This document shows positions 55,043 through 64,000 of a DNA stretch of 64,000 nucleotides, in pieces. The DNA comes from Odontocerum albicorne. Taxonomy: Eukaryota > Arthropoda > Insecta > Trichoptera > Odontoceridae. The position numbers and the translations under genes are program-made. Within the stretch, counting starts at the first letter, position 1, and each line of letters opens with the position of its first letter. Below the pieces are notes generated by a model, which was not told the origin of the DNA, ran no database searches, and was given only the letters and a program-made list of their open reading frames with translations. The stretch is taken from contig OX463842.1 of the NCBI GenBank assembly GCA_949825065.1, positions 52,648,034 through 52,712,033 on the forward strand, in the 5' to 3' direction.

Positions 55043-55754
55043 TATGTGATGATGGTTTGTATATGATATATGTAAGAGTATCTTATCACGTGTAACTTTT
55101 AAATTTCTCCATTATTTCTACATATTTTGTACTTGAGGTTTAGATTATTATTTTTGTTTTCATTTATGTTACGTCACCGTGTGCCACATTTTATCCTTAT
55201 ACTCGTATAAGATGAATTATTTTACCGAAAAAAAAGTCTGTTGTGACTTTACAGTGAGTCATTTACAGGTTTTGATTTCTGTTAAAAAATATTGGTGATT
55301 AATTAGAAAATATTTGATCAAAATGCCATTTATTTACTGACAAAAAATTACATTTTAGTATCTCGTTGATGTCTGTCAAAATATGCTAGTGATTAAAAAG
55401 TATTTTTGATTAAAATATGAGTTATTTATTTTCTGGCGAAAAAATTACACTACCGTCCTTTTGATTAGTTTCAAAACATGTTACTGATTTATTATTATAA
55501 ATTTACTTTAAGTACCACAGCATCAACAATAAACCAAAGGATAAGTATTAATATCTTCCAATAAAAATATTGATTCAGGATGATCATTCAAATTAAAATG
55601 GATGAAAATATCAATGCAAAAAGGGGGGAAAAACAATAAAATACAGGTAATCAACGAAACAGTAGAAGGAAAAAAAATATTTTAAAAAGCTCTCAAGGGT
55701 ATGGAGAAAACAAAATTATATGACAAATAATAAGAAAAATTGCTTTCCATCCAA
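55043..55754. other. AT-rich spacer, no gene seen
   Basis: Nothing recognised apart from a TACTCGTA octamer at 55200-55207. Confidence 0.45.
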
Positions 55755-56905
55755 GCTGTCGTGTTACTCATGACTGAGCATCGTGACTCCCATGATAGCT
55801 TCTTACGACTTCTCTCCATCCCTCCCTTTATTCTGCGGCTCGAAGGGTAGTTGTTAAGGGTAGTCCAGTTGTATCTCTTACTTGGTCAGTCCAACGCATT
55901 GAGATTATTTATCTTGTGCGTCGTCCTTCCACGCCTCCAGTAACCATAAACCTCTCCAAATTGTATTCTTGGCCACAAGCAATGTACCTAAATAATCGGA
56001 AGACTTGTCAAAGGCATATTGTCAAAAATCTGTCAATCTTCTCAGTTCTTTAACCCTTCCCTTACGGTGATAAAATTGAAACGCGCGCTCCGGTGCTGGG
56101 TAGAGAGTACGCGATCAAAAAATAGCGATTTTAAATCGGAAAAATAAGAACATTCATAGATAATCCCCTTAATTATTTATAATTGAAGTTAAAAATTATA
56201 ATAATTGAGATTTATTTGCTGAAAACATTAAAAAAACCATCTGGCAACGCTCACGGACGGGCGTAGATCTAGTCTTGTTGCCAGCCCAACAGCTACTGCG
56301 GCGCGGCAGGGTTGGTGGCTAACCCGGGCGCGGTTTACACTTGCGAGGTTGAGACAATTGAGCTCCTCGCTATTCAGTGGAGTATGCAAAAGTGAGATGC
56401 GAATATAGTGTCGCGCTTCCCGCATACTCTTCACCTATCGACAAGACCCAAGATCGAGGCATTCACAGCGTTTAAATGCGAATTTGTTTCCGATATTCAG
56501 AAAATACTTACGATGTAGTCGATAAATTCTGATTATTATTAATATTATTTTTTAAATCAATGCGTAAATATATAATGGAGGAACGCCTAAAATCTTAACC
56601 TTGTATTTATTATATTTATAGAGATATTGATGGTTATTAGAAGCAACGTGTAGGAGATACCCAACACAGGGAAGGAAAGGTTAAGAATGGAGGCGCTAGT
56701 ACACCTTGCTGTCCATGGATTTTGTAACATCCTTCTTCAGCATCCACTTCAAATGCATCTATTCTATGTCTTTCGCGTACTCTCAGTTTCCAAGTTTCCG
56801 CACCATACATGAATATTGCAAAAATGGGAGACTTAATTAGACCCATTTTCATCGTGATAGATCTTCTCTTCCATATCTTTTTCAACTTTGACATAAAAAT
56901 ACTTT
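55755..56905 (-). pseudogene. LINE family B relic split by a TTAA MITE
   Basis: From 56905 downward on the minus strand: MSKLKKIWKRRSITMKM, KSPIFAIFMYGAETWKLRVR, ERHRIDAFEV, then (shifted) LQNPWTARCTSASIL. The frame breaks at the MITE 56050-56684 and resumes from 56049 with KELRRLTDF, LFRYIACGQEYNLERFMVTG, MRWTDQVRDTTGLPLTTTLR and AAE...REGWREVV, ending with the SYHGSHDAQS tail near 55770. Removing the MITE and one TTAA joins SIL to KEL. This region is connector to C-terminus; the RT core is absent. Stops and shifts are additional. Confidence 0.85.
56050..56684 (+). mobile_element. TTAA-flanked MITE, subfamily Q, copy 3, nested in a LINE
   Basis: TTAA at 56050-56053 and 56681-56684, with ends CCCTTCCCTTACGGTGATA and ACACAGGGAAGGAAAGG. 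It is inserted into LINE family B, whose reading continues across the site once a single TTAA is kept. Internal sequence is close to the copies at 38745 and 50718, differing by a few substitutions and a one-base gap near 56257. Confidence 0.93.
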
Positions 56906-57559
56906 GATTAACGTTAATAACCAGTCTCCCAGTTAATGCTTAATTACTTCGAATATTTGTTTATAAAATCCTTAGTAAATATTCACTGTAAATAAGATTT
57001 AAGGATTTCTAATTGATCTTTACACTCGTACACATAGTTCAAAGGAACAAATTAAAATAGACAGCAAAATAACCTTCATTTTCTATCGGCATTATTCTAC
57101 GTGCTTATTTATCTTAATTCTCCTTCATATATTCGCGATAAATTCATTTTCTTTCAGAACACGAACGTTCTTTTCGATCGGGTGATGAGACACTCCTTTG
57201 CATACCAACACACCACATCTCACTCTACACATATTTATTTGCGGTCCACATGACACGAATGTGTAAATTATCAGATGTACATCAACGCTTATCACGTTCA
57301 AGAGAGAATTGAAAATATATTACATTATTTGGAATACTCAGTTACCCTAATTTTCCTTCTTCCATCGTTTTCCTTTAGATCTTCCATTATGGTTTTGATG
57401 GTAGTTAGACTTGAATTTAAATAAATGAAAATAGTTTTGTAAATAGTATCATTGATCAAAACACCTTGACGTAACCACTAGGTCTACAAGACAGCCAAAT
57501 TACTCAGCCTTATTACATTTTTACGATCTTAAATCGAAAAAGTTTTGAAAATGCCATTG
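56906..57559. other. AT-rich spacer, no gene seen
   Basis: Nothing recognised. Confidence 0.45.
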
Positions 57560-58215
57560 TAAGGTCTTTTAGACTCGAAAATGTTTAAAACGTTCCTTTT
57601 TTGTCCTCAACACTGAAAAGTGTAGAAAATGCTCCTTTTTTATCATCAATGCTCAAAAGAGTAAAAAATGCTCTTTGGTTTTGTTAACAATACTCCTTTT
57701 TGGTCCTCAATACTCGAAAGCGTAAAAAATGCTCCTTTTTTGTCATCAATGTTCAAAAGAATAAAAAATGTTCCTTGGTTCTCAATGTTCGAAAATGTTA
57801 ACAATGCTCCTTTTTGGTCCTCAATACCCGAAAGCGTAAAAAATGCTCTTTTTTTGTCATCAATGCTCAAAAGAGTAAAAAATGTTCCTTGGTTCTCAAT
57901 GTTCAAAAATGTTAACAATGCTCCTTTTTGGTCCTCAATACTCGAAAGCGTAAAAAATGCTCTTTTTTTTGTCATCAATGCTCAAAAGAGTAGAAAATGT
58001 TCCTTGGTTCTCAATGTTCAAAAATGTTAACAATGCTCTTTTTTGGTCCTCAATACTCGAAAGCGTAAAAAATGCTCTTTTCTTGTCATCAATGCTCAAA
58101 AGAGTAAAAAATGCTCCTTGGTTCTCAATGTTCAAAAATGTTAACAATGCTCCTTTTTAGTCCTCAATACTCGAAAGTGTAAAAAATGCTCCAAGGTCTT
58201 CAATGCTCGAAAGTA
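57560..58215. repeat. 114-bp tandem repeat made of three ~38-bp subunits
   Basis: GTTAACAAT(G/A)CTCC starts at 57683, 57797, 57911, 58026 and 58140 (114, 114, 115, 114 bp). Each unit holds three related ~38-bp subunits (TCCTTTTTGGTCCTCAATAC, TTTTTTGTCATCAATGCTCA and CCTTGGTTCTCAATGTTCAA cores). Because 114 is divisible by three, long frames stay open on both strands (plus 57668-58030, minus 57646-57978). They encode the same repeat peptide and lack any domain, so they are treated as by-products. Confidence 0.93.
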
Positions 58216-58302
58216 TAAAAAAAAACTTCTTTTTTGACCCACAACGGTCGAAACTTTCATAAATCCTGCATTATTGTCCTTAATCCTTACTAGTTAATAT
58301 AA

Positions 58303-58535
58303 TTAAAAATACCTCATTATCTTCTTCTTTTGTATGGCTAAAACTAGTTCGTTATTTAGAAAAAAGCTCTTGATCCACCTCTCTGCATCGGTAGACACTT
58401 TATGAGCCTCGTCAAACCCTCTACGGGAACTGCGTATGGAGCTTTCATTTATGATGAGGATCATACACGTATGCTGTGGGATTCCGCAATCACAAAGTGG
58501 CCATTCTACAAGACTACACTTATGCATCCAATATG
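58303..58535 (-). pseudogene. LINE C-terminal CCHC-type zinc-knuckle fragment
   Basis: Minus frame 58303-58527 contains SLVEWPLCDCGIPQHTCMIL and ESSIRSSRRGFDEAHKVSTD, then AERWIKSFF. The CDCG-x-xQ-x-H...C-P-x-R...GGF-x-x-HKVS-x-A-x-WI pattern is the zinc-knuckle tail found at the C-terminus of many insect LINE RT proteins. The usual second cysteine of the CP pair is serine here (ESS), so the knuckle is broken. No upstream RT is seen. Confidence 0.6.
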
Positions 58536-59989
58536 TGTAACAAACATAACCATATTGCGATTCATTAAGTGCGCATAATATGTTTTTTGGATAGGAGAAA
58601 CGTTTGTCTAGGGTTGCAAGCTGGTGAATTCAAATGTCCGTGGTCACAAACTAAAGATGAGTAAACTTTCGGGTTAAGAAAGTGAAAGATTTTTGTCACT
58701 TGGTATTGAAGAAAAAATATGGACAGAGGCGATATGGAACAATTCATGAAATTTCTGCAAAATGAAATAAAAACGTCGACCCACGTCACCGATAGGCACC
58801 CCATAACATTTTATGTGTTTTGATTGAACGAGTGTTGTTGCTATATGAGAAATAAAAAAAATATAGGCCAATTTTATAGGAAAGAATATGCGAGGTAATC
58901 GTGATGGTCTTCAATCAAAGAAATGTTGCCTGATCGAGAGTTCACTCGGCATTTTTGGTCTAACATTATTTGTTTTACTCTATTGTCTTGCCTTGAGCTA
59001 ATCAAAGCATTGAGTGAAATAAAGCAACAGTTTTGCATTTGGTCTATGAATTTTGACAGCTACTCAATGTGCTCTCATTGTGACAATATCTGTACTAGAA
59101 CACATCTGGTATTTTTATTGAAAAGATCAAACAACAAATGTCTTTTGATTTTGTATATTCTGGTTTTTTCTTATGGCAACTCAAATAATACGCTAATTAT
59201 ACAGAAATAATTATTATACGTAAAGTATTTTTTTCCCTGTACGTTTCTGGTTTTTCTTTTAATGTTTACATTGTTTTCTTCATTCACTATTTCAACTAGA
59301 TTGTTCGGTGCAAATCTCCTTTTTACTGTTGTGTTTAATCAACCTTAAAAAAAAAACATTTTTTATAACTTGTATGACTACCTTTTTGAAATTGTTTATG
59401 GTTTTTCTTCAAATCGATATCTAAACGATGTCAATATGCTTATTTGGCTCCCATAACGTACAATGGCGTGCCGAATTCAATAAAGATAAAGGAAGGAAAA
59501 CCATTTAGGCAGTCGATCCGGAGCGTGGTTGTTATTGCGACAGGATTTTGAGTACTTGGGCTTTCAGGACGAATGACGTGTGGAAAAGATTTAGGTGGGC
59601 TCTTGAATGTGGGTTTCTTCTTTTTGTTTTGATTTTTGTTGTTTTGTATTTGTGTTTCTGTATATTTTTGTGTTCATTTTTATTCTTATGATTGTGTGCG
59701 GTATATTATGGGATGAACATTTTTGGTTTTAGTTTTGTTTCATTTTGGGTCCATTTTTGGTTTTACTTTTGTTTTTGTTTTTATTCTTATGATTGTGTGC
59801 GGTATATTATGGGATGAACGAGTTTGCTCTTTCTGGAGTGATGATGTGTGAAGAGTTTGATTCCGCATGATGTTTCCAGTTGTAGTTGAGTGTCACTGTT
59901 TGTCAGGTTGATGAGAACGTGCAACGGGGTTTTGTTTTTGTGTAATCAAAAATCGGAAAGAAGTATCGATTTATTTTTTCATGCTTAAT
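58536..59989. other. Spacer, no gene recognised
   Basis: Frames of 65 to 95 codons lack recognisable domains. A ~40-bp direct repeat (CTTATGATTGTGTGCGGTAT block) occurs at about 59682 and 59783, within T/G-rich sequence (59620-59820). Confidence 0.4.
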
Positions 59990-60155
59990 ATCCTCAGTGC
60001 GATACAGGCAAACGCTTAGTTTACTGGGGATACGACAAATGAAAGGCGACAAACCCAGATCCTTTAAAATAATATATGTCGAAAATAAATTACCTGTTGT
60101 TTTTTCGCAAATTATGTATATTTCTTGTCATGTGTAATAATACATAAATAAAAAA
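59990..60155 (+). repeat. Dispersed 3'-end repeat R4, copy 2
   Basis: ATCCTCAGTGCGATACAGGC, ACAAATGAAAGGCGACAAAC and TTACCTGTTGTTTTTTCGCA match 53565-53745, ending in a TACATAAATAAAAAATAAAA tail. Confidence 0.75.
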
Positions 60156-60799
60156 TAAAAACATTTCAAATTCATATGATTGTAATAGCATATCTTCAAA
60201 TTAAAATTTAATGTTATAATTATCCCCTTTTATGCAATAATTTACGCTACATATGGAGATCTATTATTTTCACTATTTATAAACCTTTTTAAACCACTAT
60301 TTTTATATACAAATTGCAAAAACGTGTTTTTTTTTTAATTGAGTTTCTTTTTTTTAATTTCTTTTATTTTAAATATTAAAACAATTCACTTTCGAATATG
60401 CAATATTTTGGTTTCATATATTTCACCAGTAGAAATATACATATATTTTTTGATCTTTAATTAATATAATATTATTTTTACATTTTCGTTTTTTTTATGC
60501 ATTTATATTGTTTGCTCCCAAAGTTTTTGCTAACTCAGATTTTTATTCTGTATAGTACCTTCAATCAACCAAACAGATGTTCGCTGCGTGACAGTGAAAT
60601 ACACGAAATATACCCGCTGTTTCTAGGCTTGAGTTCTACATAATTTAAACTCACGTTTTATTTTTTTGACATTTTGTGTTATCCTGAACAAACATCACTG
60701 TCATTATTTTTTAATGAATTCTTCTTATAATTTTTGACTCTAATACTCTTTTTTATTCTTATTTACACTAATTACGTCAACATCTGATGCAAACCCATC
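60156..60799. other. AT-rich spacer, no gene seen
   Basis: Nothing recognised. Confidence 0.45.
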
Positions 60800-61060
60800 A
60801 TAACATCTGAATTTTGTAATTTATTTTATTTTATCAAACACTATTTATTCCACTTTTTTGTAACAGCATAACCCTACCACAATGATCACAAACAAGACTT
60901 GTTTGTGCTCCCCTGAATATGAGGTGAAAGCCTTGAAACCGGTAGAGTTATACCGTTATAAAAAAGTGGAAAAAACAGTGTTTGATAAAATAAATTACAA
61001 TGTCTTTAAACCTCCACAACGTTAATGCCTTAACTGTAAATAATATATAACATCTGAATT
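60800..61060. mobile_element. Penelope-like foldback copy with 14-bp target duplication
   Basis: ATAACATCTGAATT at 60800-60813 and 61047-61060 brackets the element 60814-61046. The left arm is shortened after CATAACCCTACC and joins GACTTGTTTGTGCTCCCCTG. The right arm ends with the extension CCTCCACAACGTTAATGCCT TAACTG. Here the extension is on the right end, whereas in the copies at 48854 and 63252 it is on the left. It is non-coding. Confidence 0.88.
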
Positions 61061-61539
61061 ATCAGCTTCGCTCTGTTTTTTCTTAAGCTTAAAATGACTT
61101 TTATGTATGCTAATTAACTGCTTAAAACATACTCTCCCATTATTCAGAGCTGCTTGTCTCATTCTATGACCAGCTTGCCCATGCTCTGCTGATCAGAGAA
61201 TCCTTGTTGAAACTATCACTATTGAACGGACTTGTTTCTCTTCCAAATTTAGTCTTATCCGAGAGACAGGGTTCGAAAGCATGGGCGTAAGAGTAAACAT
61301 GGTCGTAGGATTGCGCGGATATTAGAAGAATAATTCTAATATCGAAATCCTAGCTTTAGAGGTCCAGAATATAACTCCCCGATAGTCAATTTTTTAAAAA
61401 TCTCATCGGAGTAATGTACTGTCTCATCATATATGAGTTTGAAAAACTTGTATCATACTCGTAACAACAATACCACCACACAAATAAAAAATTTCAGTAG
61501 CTGCCTTAAAAAAAGGCGGCCGATCTTATGGATAATCAT
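61061..61539. other. Spacer, no gene seen
   Basis: Nothing recognised apart from a TACTCGTA octamer at 61456-61463. Confidence 0.4.
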
Positions 61540-61975
61540 ACAGTCGACGAACCTCACAATATTGCACCTAAATTGTACTTTTGTAACAAGAATTTTATCA
61601 ACACCCATCCCAGAACAAAGCTCTCTCGAAGGAACGCTGCACCACTACATTCTCGCTTGGACCGTGAAGTTCTATAAAAGCCAACAGAATCACAACAATC
61701 CTCTAATCACTGTCCTGGGAGCTTATGAGAGCAAGTTCAAGCTACATTTCCGTTTTAAACACAGACTCCTGAAGCATCATCTGTTACCTGACTAGTCTAC
61801 CTTCAGCATTAGCTGGAAGTACCAAGAACTGAATGACTTTGATGGAATGCAAGTAACCTAAACGAGTTAACATGCACTTGCTAAATTATTAAATGTTAGA
61901 ATTGTTATCTAGTTATAAGCAATGTGTAGGTGTTTGCTTTTTCTAAGAATGTTAATAATATTATGAGTACATTTA
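61540..61975 (+). pseudogene. Jockey-like LINE (family J1), plus-strand 3' copy
   Basis: The 120-codon frame 61433-61795 includes, from about 61600, TPIPEQSSLEGTLHHYILAW, TVKFYKSQQNHNNPLITVLG and AYESK, which align with the end of the J1 copy at 4718-5575 (FAWTVKFYKSQQNHSNPLI). The 3' UTR similarity (CATTAGCTGGAAGTACCAAG; GATGGAATGCAAGTA; GAATTGTTATCTAGTTATAA) continues to about 61960. The first ~35 codons are not LINE-like and probably fuse flanking sequence by chance. Confidence 0.75.
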
Positions 61976-63235
61976 CTCGGCTCCTTAAATTCATTTTTTC
62001 CTCCCGTTCATCAATGTTGTCAGCTTAATGCTGTTTTGAACCGATATTTTAGTATATCTGCATTGTTTGATTTTTTTAAAATCGTTTTTTAGTGCTCCCG
62101 TTCACTGAGTTTTTTATTGTAACTCGCCGTTCAACATCTTTCCATATTTCAAAATATACTTGTTTAAAAATAATCCCTCAATTTATGATAATCTTTCATT
62201 CTTCAGTCAAATATTTTCTTTAGTTTCCTTTCACCCATTTTAATAACCATGGTTTTGAATTCTTTAATAAGTAAATATAAAAAAGTATTATTAAGAGAAA
62301 CACTATTTACCGTTACGATAAAAATACAAATTCGGATATTGCATTTAAAAGTATAAAATAAAAATGAATTACGTTTTCTTTTAAGAAAACTAATTGTTTT
62401 GAAGCAAAACACTAATTGATTAATAATTGCAAATAATACTATGCAAAGAAGACGATTATGTTTTGACAATCGCGAAATCATTTTCAGTTGAATTGTAATT
62501 TTTACAAACATCTTTTTATTCAATTATATATATATAAGTTAAGTGAGTTTTTCATCACCATTCTTTTAATAGTTCTAAATCAACAAAGTGTGATCGTTTT
62601 TTTAACCTACTTAACACGCGCACATAACACTTGACAATACCCCTTTTTTGTTCTCAATTCTGAGAAAGGATTTAATTAACATAACGGATTAATTAAATTA
62701 TTTTAATCAATGTCTTTTTGACTTATGAAGGCGTTCTGTTAATCTGATCGTGATTAAGGAATTTACCAGCTAATATCCGAGCATAAAGGCGCCATTCCCA
62801 ATTATTCCGCGTAGCTTGTCTAAGAATACCGCGGTTACTTGATATGCTCCCCTAATTGTGAAATGTTGCACCCGTTTCCCGGGTTCTATAGCGCCGCGCC
62901 GTCTAGATGCTTAATTAATAGAGAAATATCATTTCGTCTCATAAATCTAACGACTGACTGAGATGTGATACATGGGCCCGTGTATAAATAGCACTCGTTA
63001 ATAATTTGCCTCTGTTCTGTTGGAACAAGGGATGGGGCGCAATAAGCTTTTCGTGGAAATTGGATGTGATATTTCATCGATAACGAGGCAAACGGCTGTA
63101 ATAAGTTCCATCTCTTGAAATTTCAAAAGATTCAATTCGAATGATAAGAAATACAATGCATTCAAAAACCCACTCAACGGTATTTATATATAATTTACAG
63201 TTACTTCAATCATACAAATGAACACAGAACAAAAA
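61976..63235. other. Spacer; weak TATA-like motif only
   Basis: A less AT-rich stretch at 62760-63110 contains GTGTATAAATAGCAC (TATAAATA at 62983-62990) without a convincing initiator or frame downstream. No repeat was recognised in it, so it may be host single-copy sequence. Confidence 0.35.
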
Positions 63236-63840
63236 AATATTTTGTAATGTTGTTTATAGTTAAGGCATTAACGTTGTGGAGGTTTAAAGACATTGTAATT
63301 TATTTTTAACAAACTGTTTATTCCACTTTTTTGTGACGGTATAACTCTACCGGTTTCAAGGCTTTCAATAATTTCTATATAGGAAAGACAGGAAGATCTT
63401 TTGAAGAGAGATTTCGTGAACACAAATCCGCCTTAACAAATCCTCTAATTTATTCTGAAATGGCTAATCATTGTCACCGTGAGAATCATACTTTTTCTAT
63501 CGATGATGCCAAATTCTTACATATTAGTGGTAACGGAAATAAATTGGACAGATTAGAGGCCCTAGAAATTTCTAAGTCAGTATACCGATCGGAACATCTG
63601 TTGAACAGTTATTTCCCCAAAAATCTTTCCGCTCTTGGCCGAAATTATCCCAAGCCTTCCTCACCCCCCAGCCTCCAACCGTTGAAGCGTCTATATCGGT
63701 ACCAGTTCGAACAGCATTTAGTCTTGTTTGCGCTCCCCTGAAGATGAGGTGAAAGCCTTGAAACCGGTTCGGTTATACCGTCACAAAAAAGTGGAATAAA
63801 CAGTGTTTGTTAAAAATAAATTACAATATTTTGTAATGTT
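63236..63840 (+). mobile_element. Penelope-like element with inverted arms and 16-bp target duplication
   Basis: AATATTTTGTAATGTT at 63236-63251 and 63825-63840 brackets the element 63252-63824. Order: left extension (TAGTTAAGGCATTAACGTTG), minus-oriented arm through CTACCGGTTTCAAGG, a truncated GIY-YIG coding segment (63367-63741), then the plus arm (CCTTGAAACCGGTTCGGTTA; CAAAAAAGTGGAATAAACAG). Inverted arms, a short extension at one end, a C-terminal GIY-YIG domain and variable target duplications are known features of Penelope-like retroelements. This is the most informative copy in the window. Confidence 0.92.
63367..63741 (+). pseudogene. Penelope GIY-YIG endonuclease domain, N-terminally truncated
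   Basis: The frame opens inside the domain: NFYIGKTGRSFEERFREHKS supplies the YIG half of GIY-YIG and the downstream arginine/EHK helix. It is followed by EMANHCHRENHTFSIDDAKF and KLDRLEALEISKSV. The GIY half and the whole RT are missing, because the coding sequence joins the inverted arm directly at about 63366. The stop is TGA at 63739-63741. In the family, this domain nicks target DNA for reverse transcription; this copy cannot act. The frame itself is unbroken, suggesting recent insertion. Confidence 0.88.
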
Positions 63841-64000
63841 TTTTATCAAACACTGTTCATTTGACTTTTTGTAACGGTATAACCCTACCGGTATCAAGGC
63901 TTTCATCTCATCATCAAAGGAGCACAAACAATACTGTTTGTGTCTTATTTGTGCTCCCCTGATGATGAGGTGAAAGTCTTGTAACCGGTAGGGTTTTACC
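63841..64000. mobile_element. Penelope-like foldback copy cut by the window edge
   Basis: It starts directly after the 16-bp repeat with TTTTATCAAACACTG (minus-type arm), passes AGGAGCACAAACAATACTGT and turns into the plus-type arm (TTTGTGCTCCCCTGATGATG; GTAACCGGTAGGGTTTTACC). It is the second member of a tandem pair with the element at 63252. Its right end lies beyond the window. Confidence 0.85.

Noticed and set aside
57646..58160. Repeat-protein genes on both strands
   Set aside because: The open frames are a consequence of a 114-bp period divisible by three. No start context, domain or codon signal favours either strand.
62983..62990. Second host promoter (TATAAATA)
   Set aside because: No initiator-like motif at the right distance and no ATG or donor pattern downstream.

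Overview
This window looks like repeat-dominated intergenic or intronic DNA from an arthropod, most likely an insect. That is inferred from the element types: an irritans-type mariner, insect-like LINE reverse transcriptase (RT) relics, a Penelope-like element with a GIY-YIG endonuclease, hAT and pogo/Tigger-type elements and TTAA-flanked MITEs. Base composition is AT-rich (about one third GC by eye). No intact host gene was recognised. There is no operon, bacterial or phage signature. Nearly every long open frame is a transposon relic or a by-product of a tandem repeat.

Layout. 1-8 kb: an RTE-like RT end, an inverted-repeat DNA element, a 104-bp minisatellite, a Jockey-like LINE, and a tail-to-tail LINE pair, one member of which sits inside a Penelope foldback with a 13-bp target duplication. 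8-15 kb: a GC-rich patch, a 1.6 kb array of 31-bp units, a LINE/SINE end, the first TTAA MITE, a 209-bp MITE and a 53-bp-unit array with 371-bp higher-order periodicity. 15-24 kb: a second TTAA MITE, an RT pseudogene with a mutated catalytic motif, a tandem duplication with hairpins, a tRNA-derived SINE, a LINE relic with a minisatellite grown inside its reading frame, and a 40-bp array. 26-32 kb: Penelope copies, a hAT deletion derivative, a TTAA MITE and more RT relics. 32-47 kb: SINE and LINE ends, two AT-rich GCGCGGTAG elements, a full-length mariner with six premature stops, more TTAA MITEs and a palindromic mariner derivative. 47-64 kb: a possible host promoter/first exon, a pogo-like MITE, nested LINE/MITE insertions, a 114-bp array and four Penelope copies with 12 to 16 bp target duplications.

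The clearest biology is transposon dynamics. One MITE insertion splits a LINE reading frame at an exact TTAA. A Penelope copy encloses LINE sequence joined at shared AATAAAC. A 29-bp minisatellite has expanded within an RT frame, with an unexpanded relative elsewhere in the window. A mariner derivative is built as two inverted copies of the mariner 5' half. A dispersed octamer, TACGAGTA, is strongly over-represented without belonging to any one repeat. All family assignments come from motif recognition by eye; no database search was possible.
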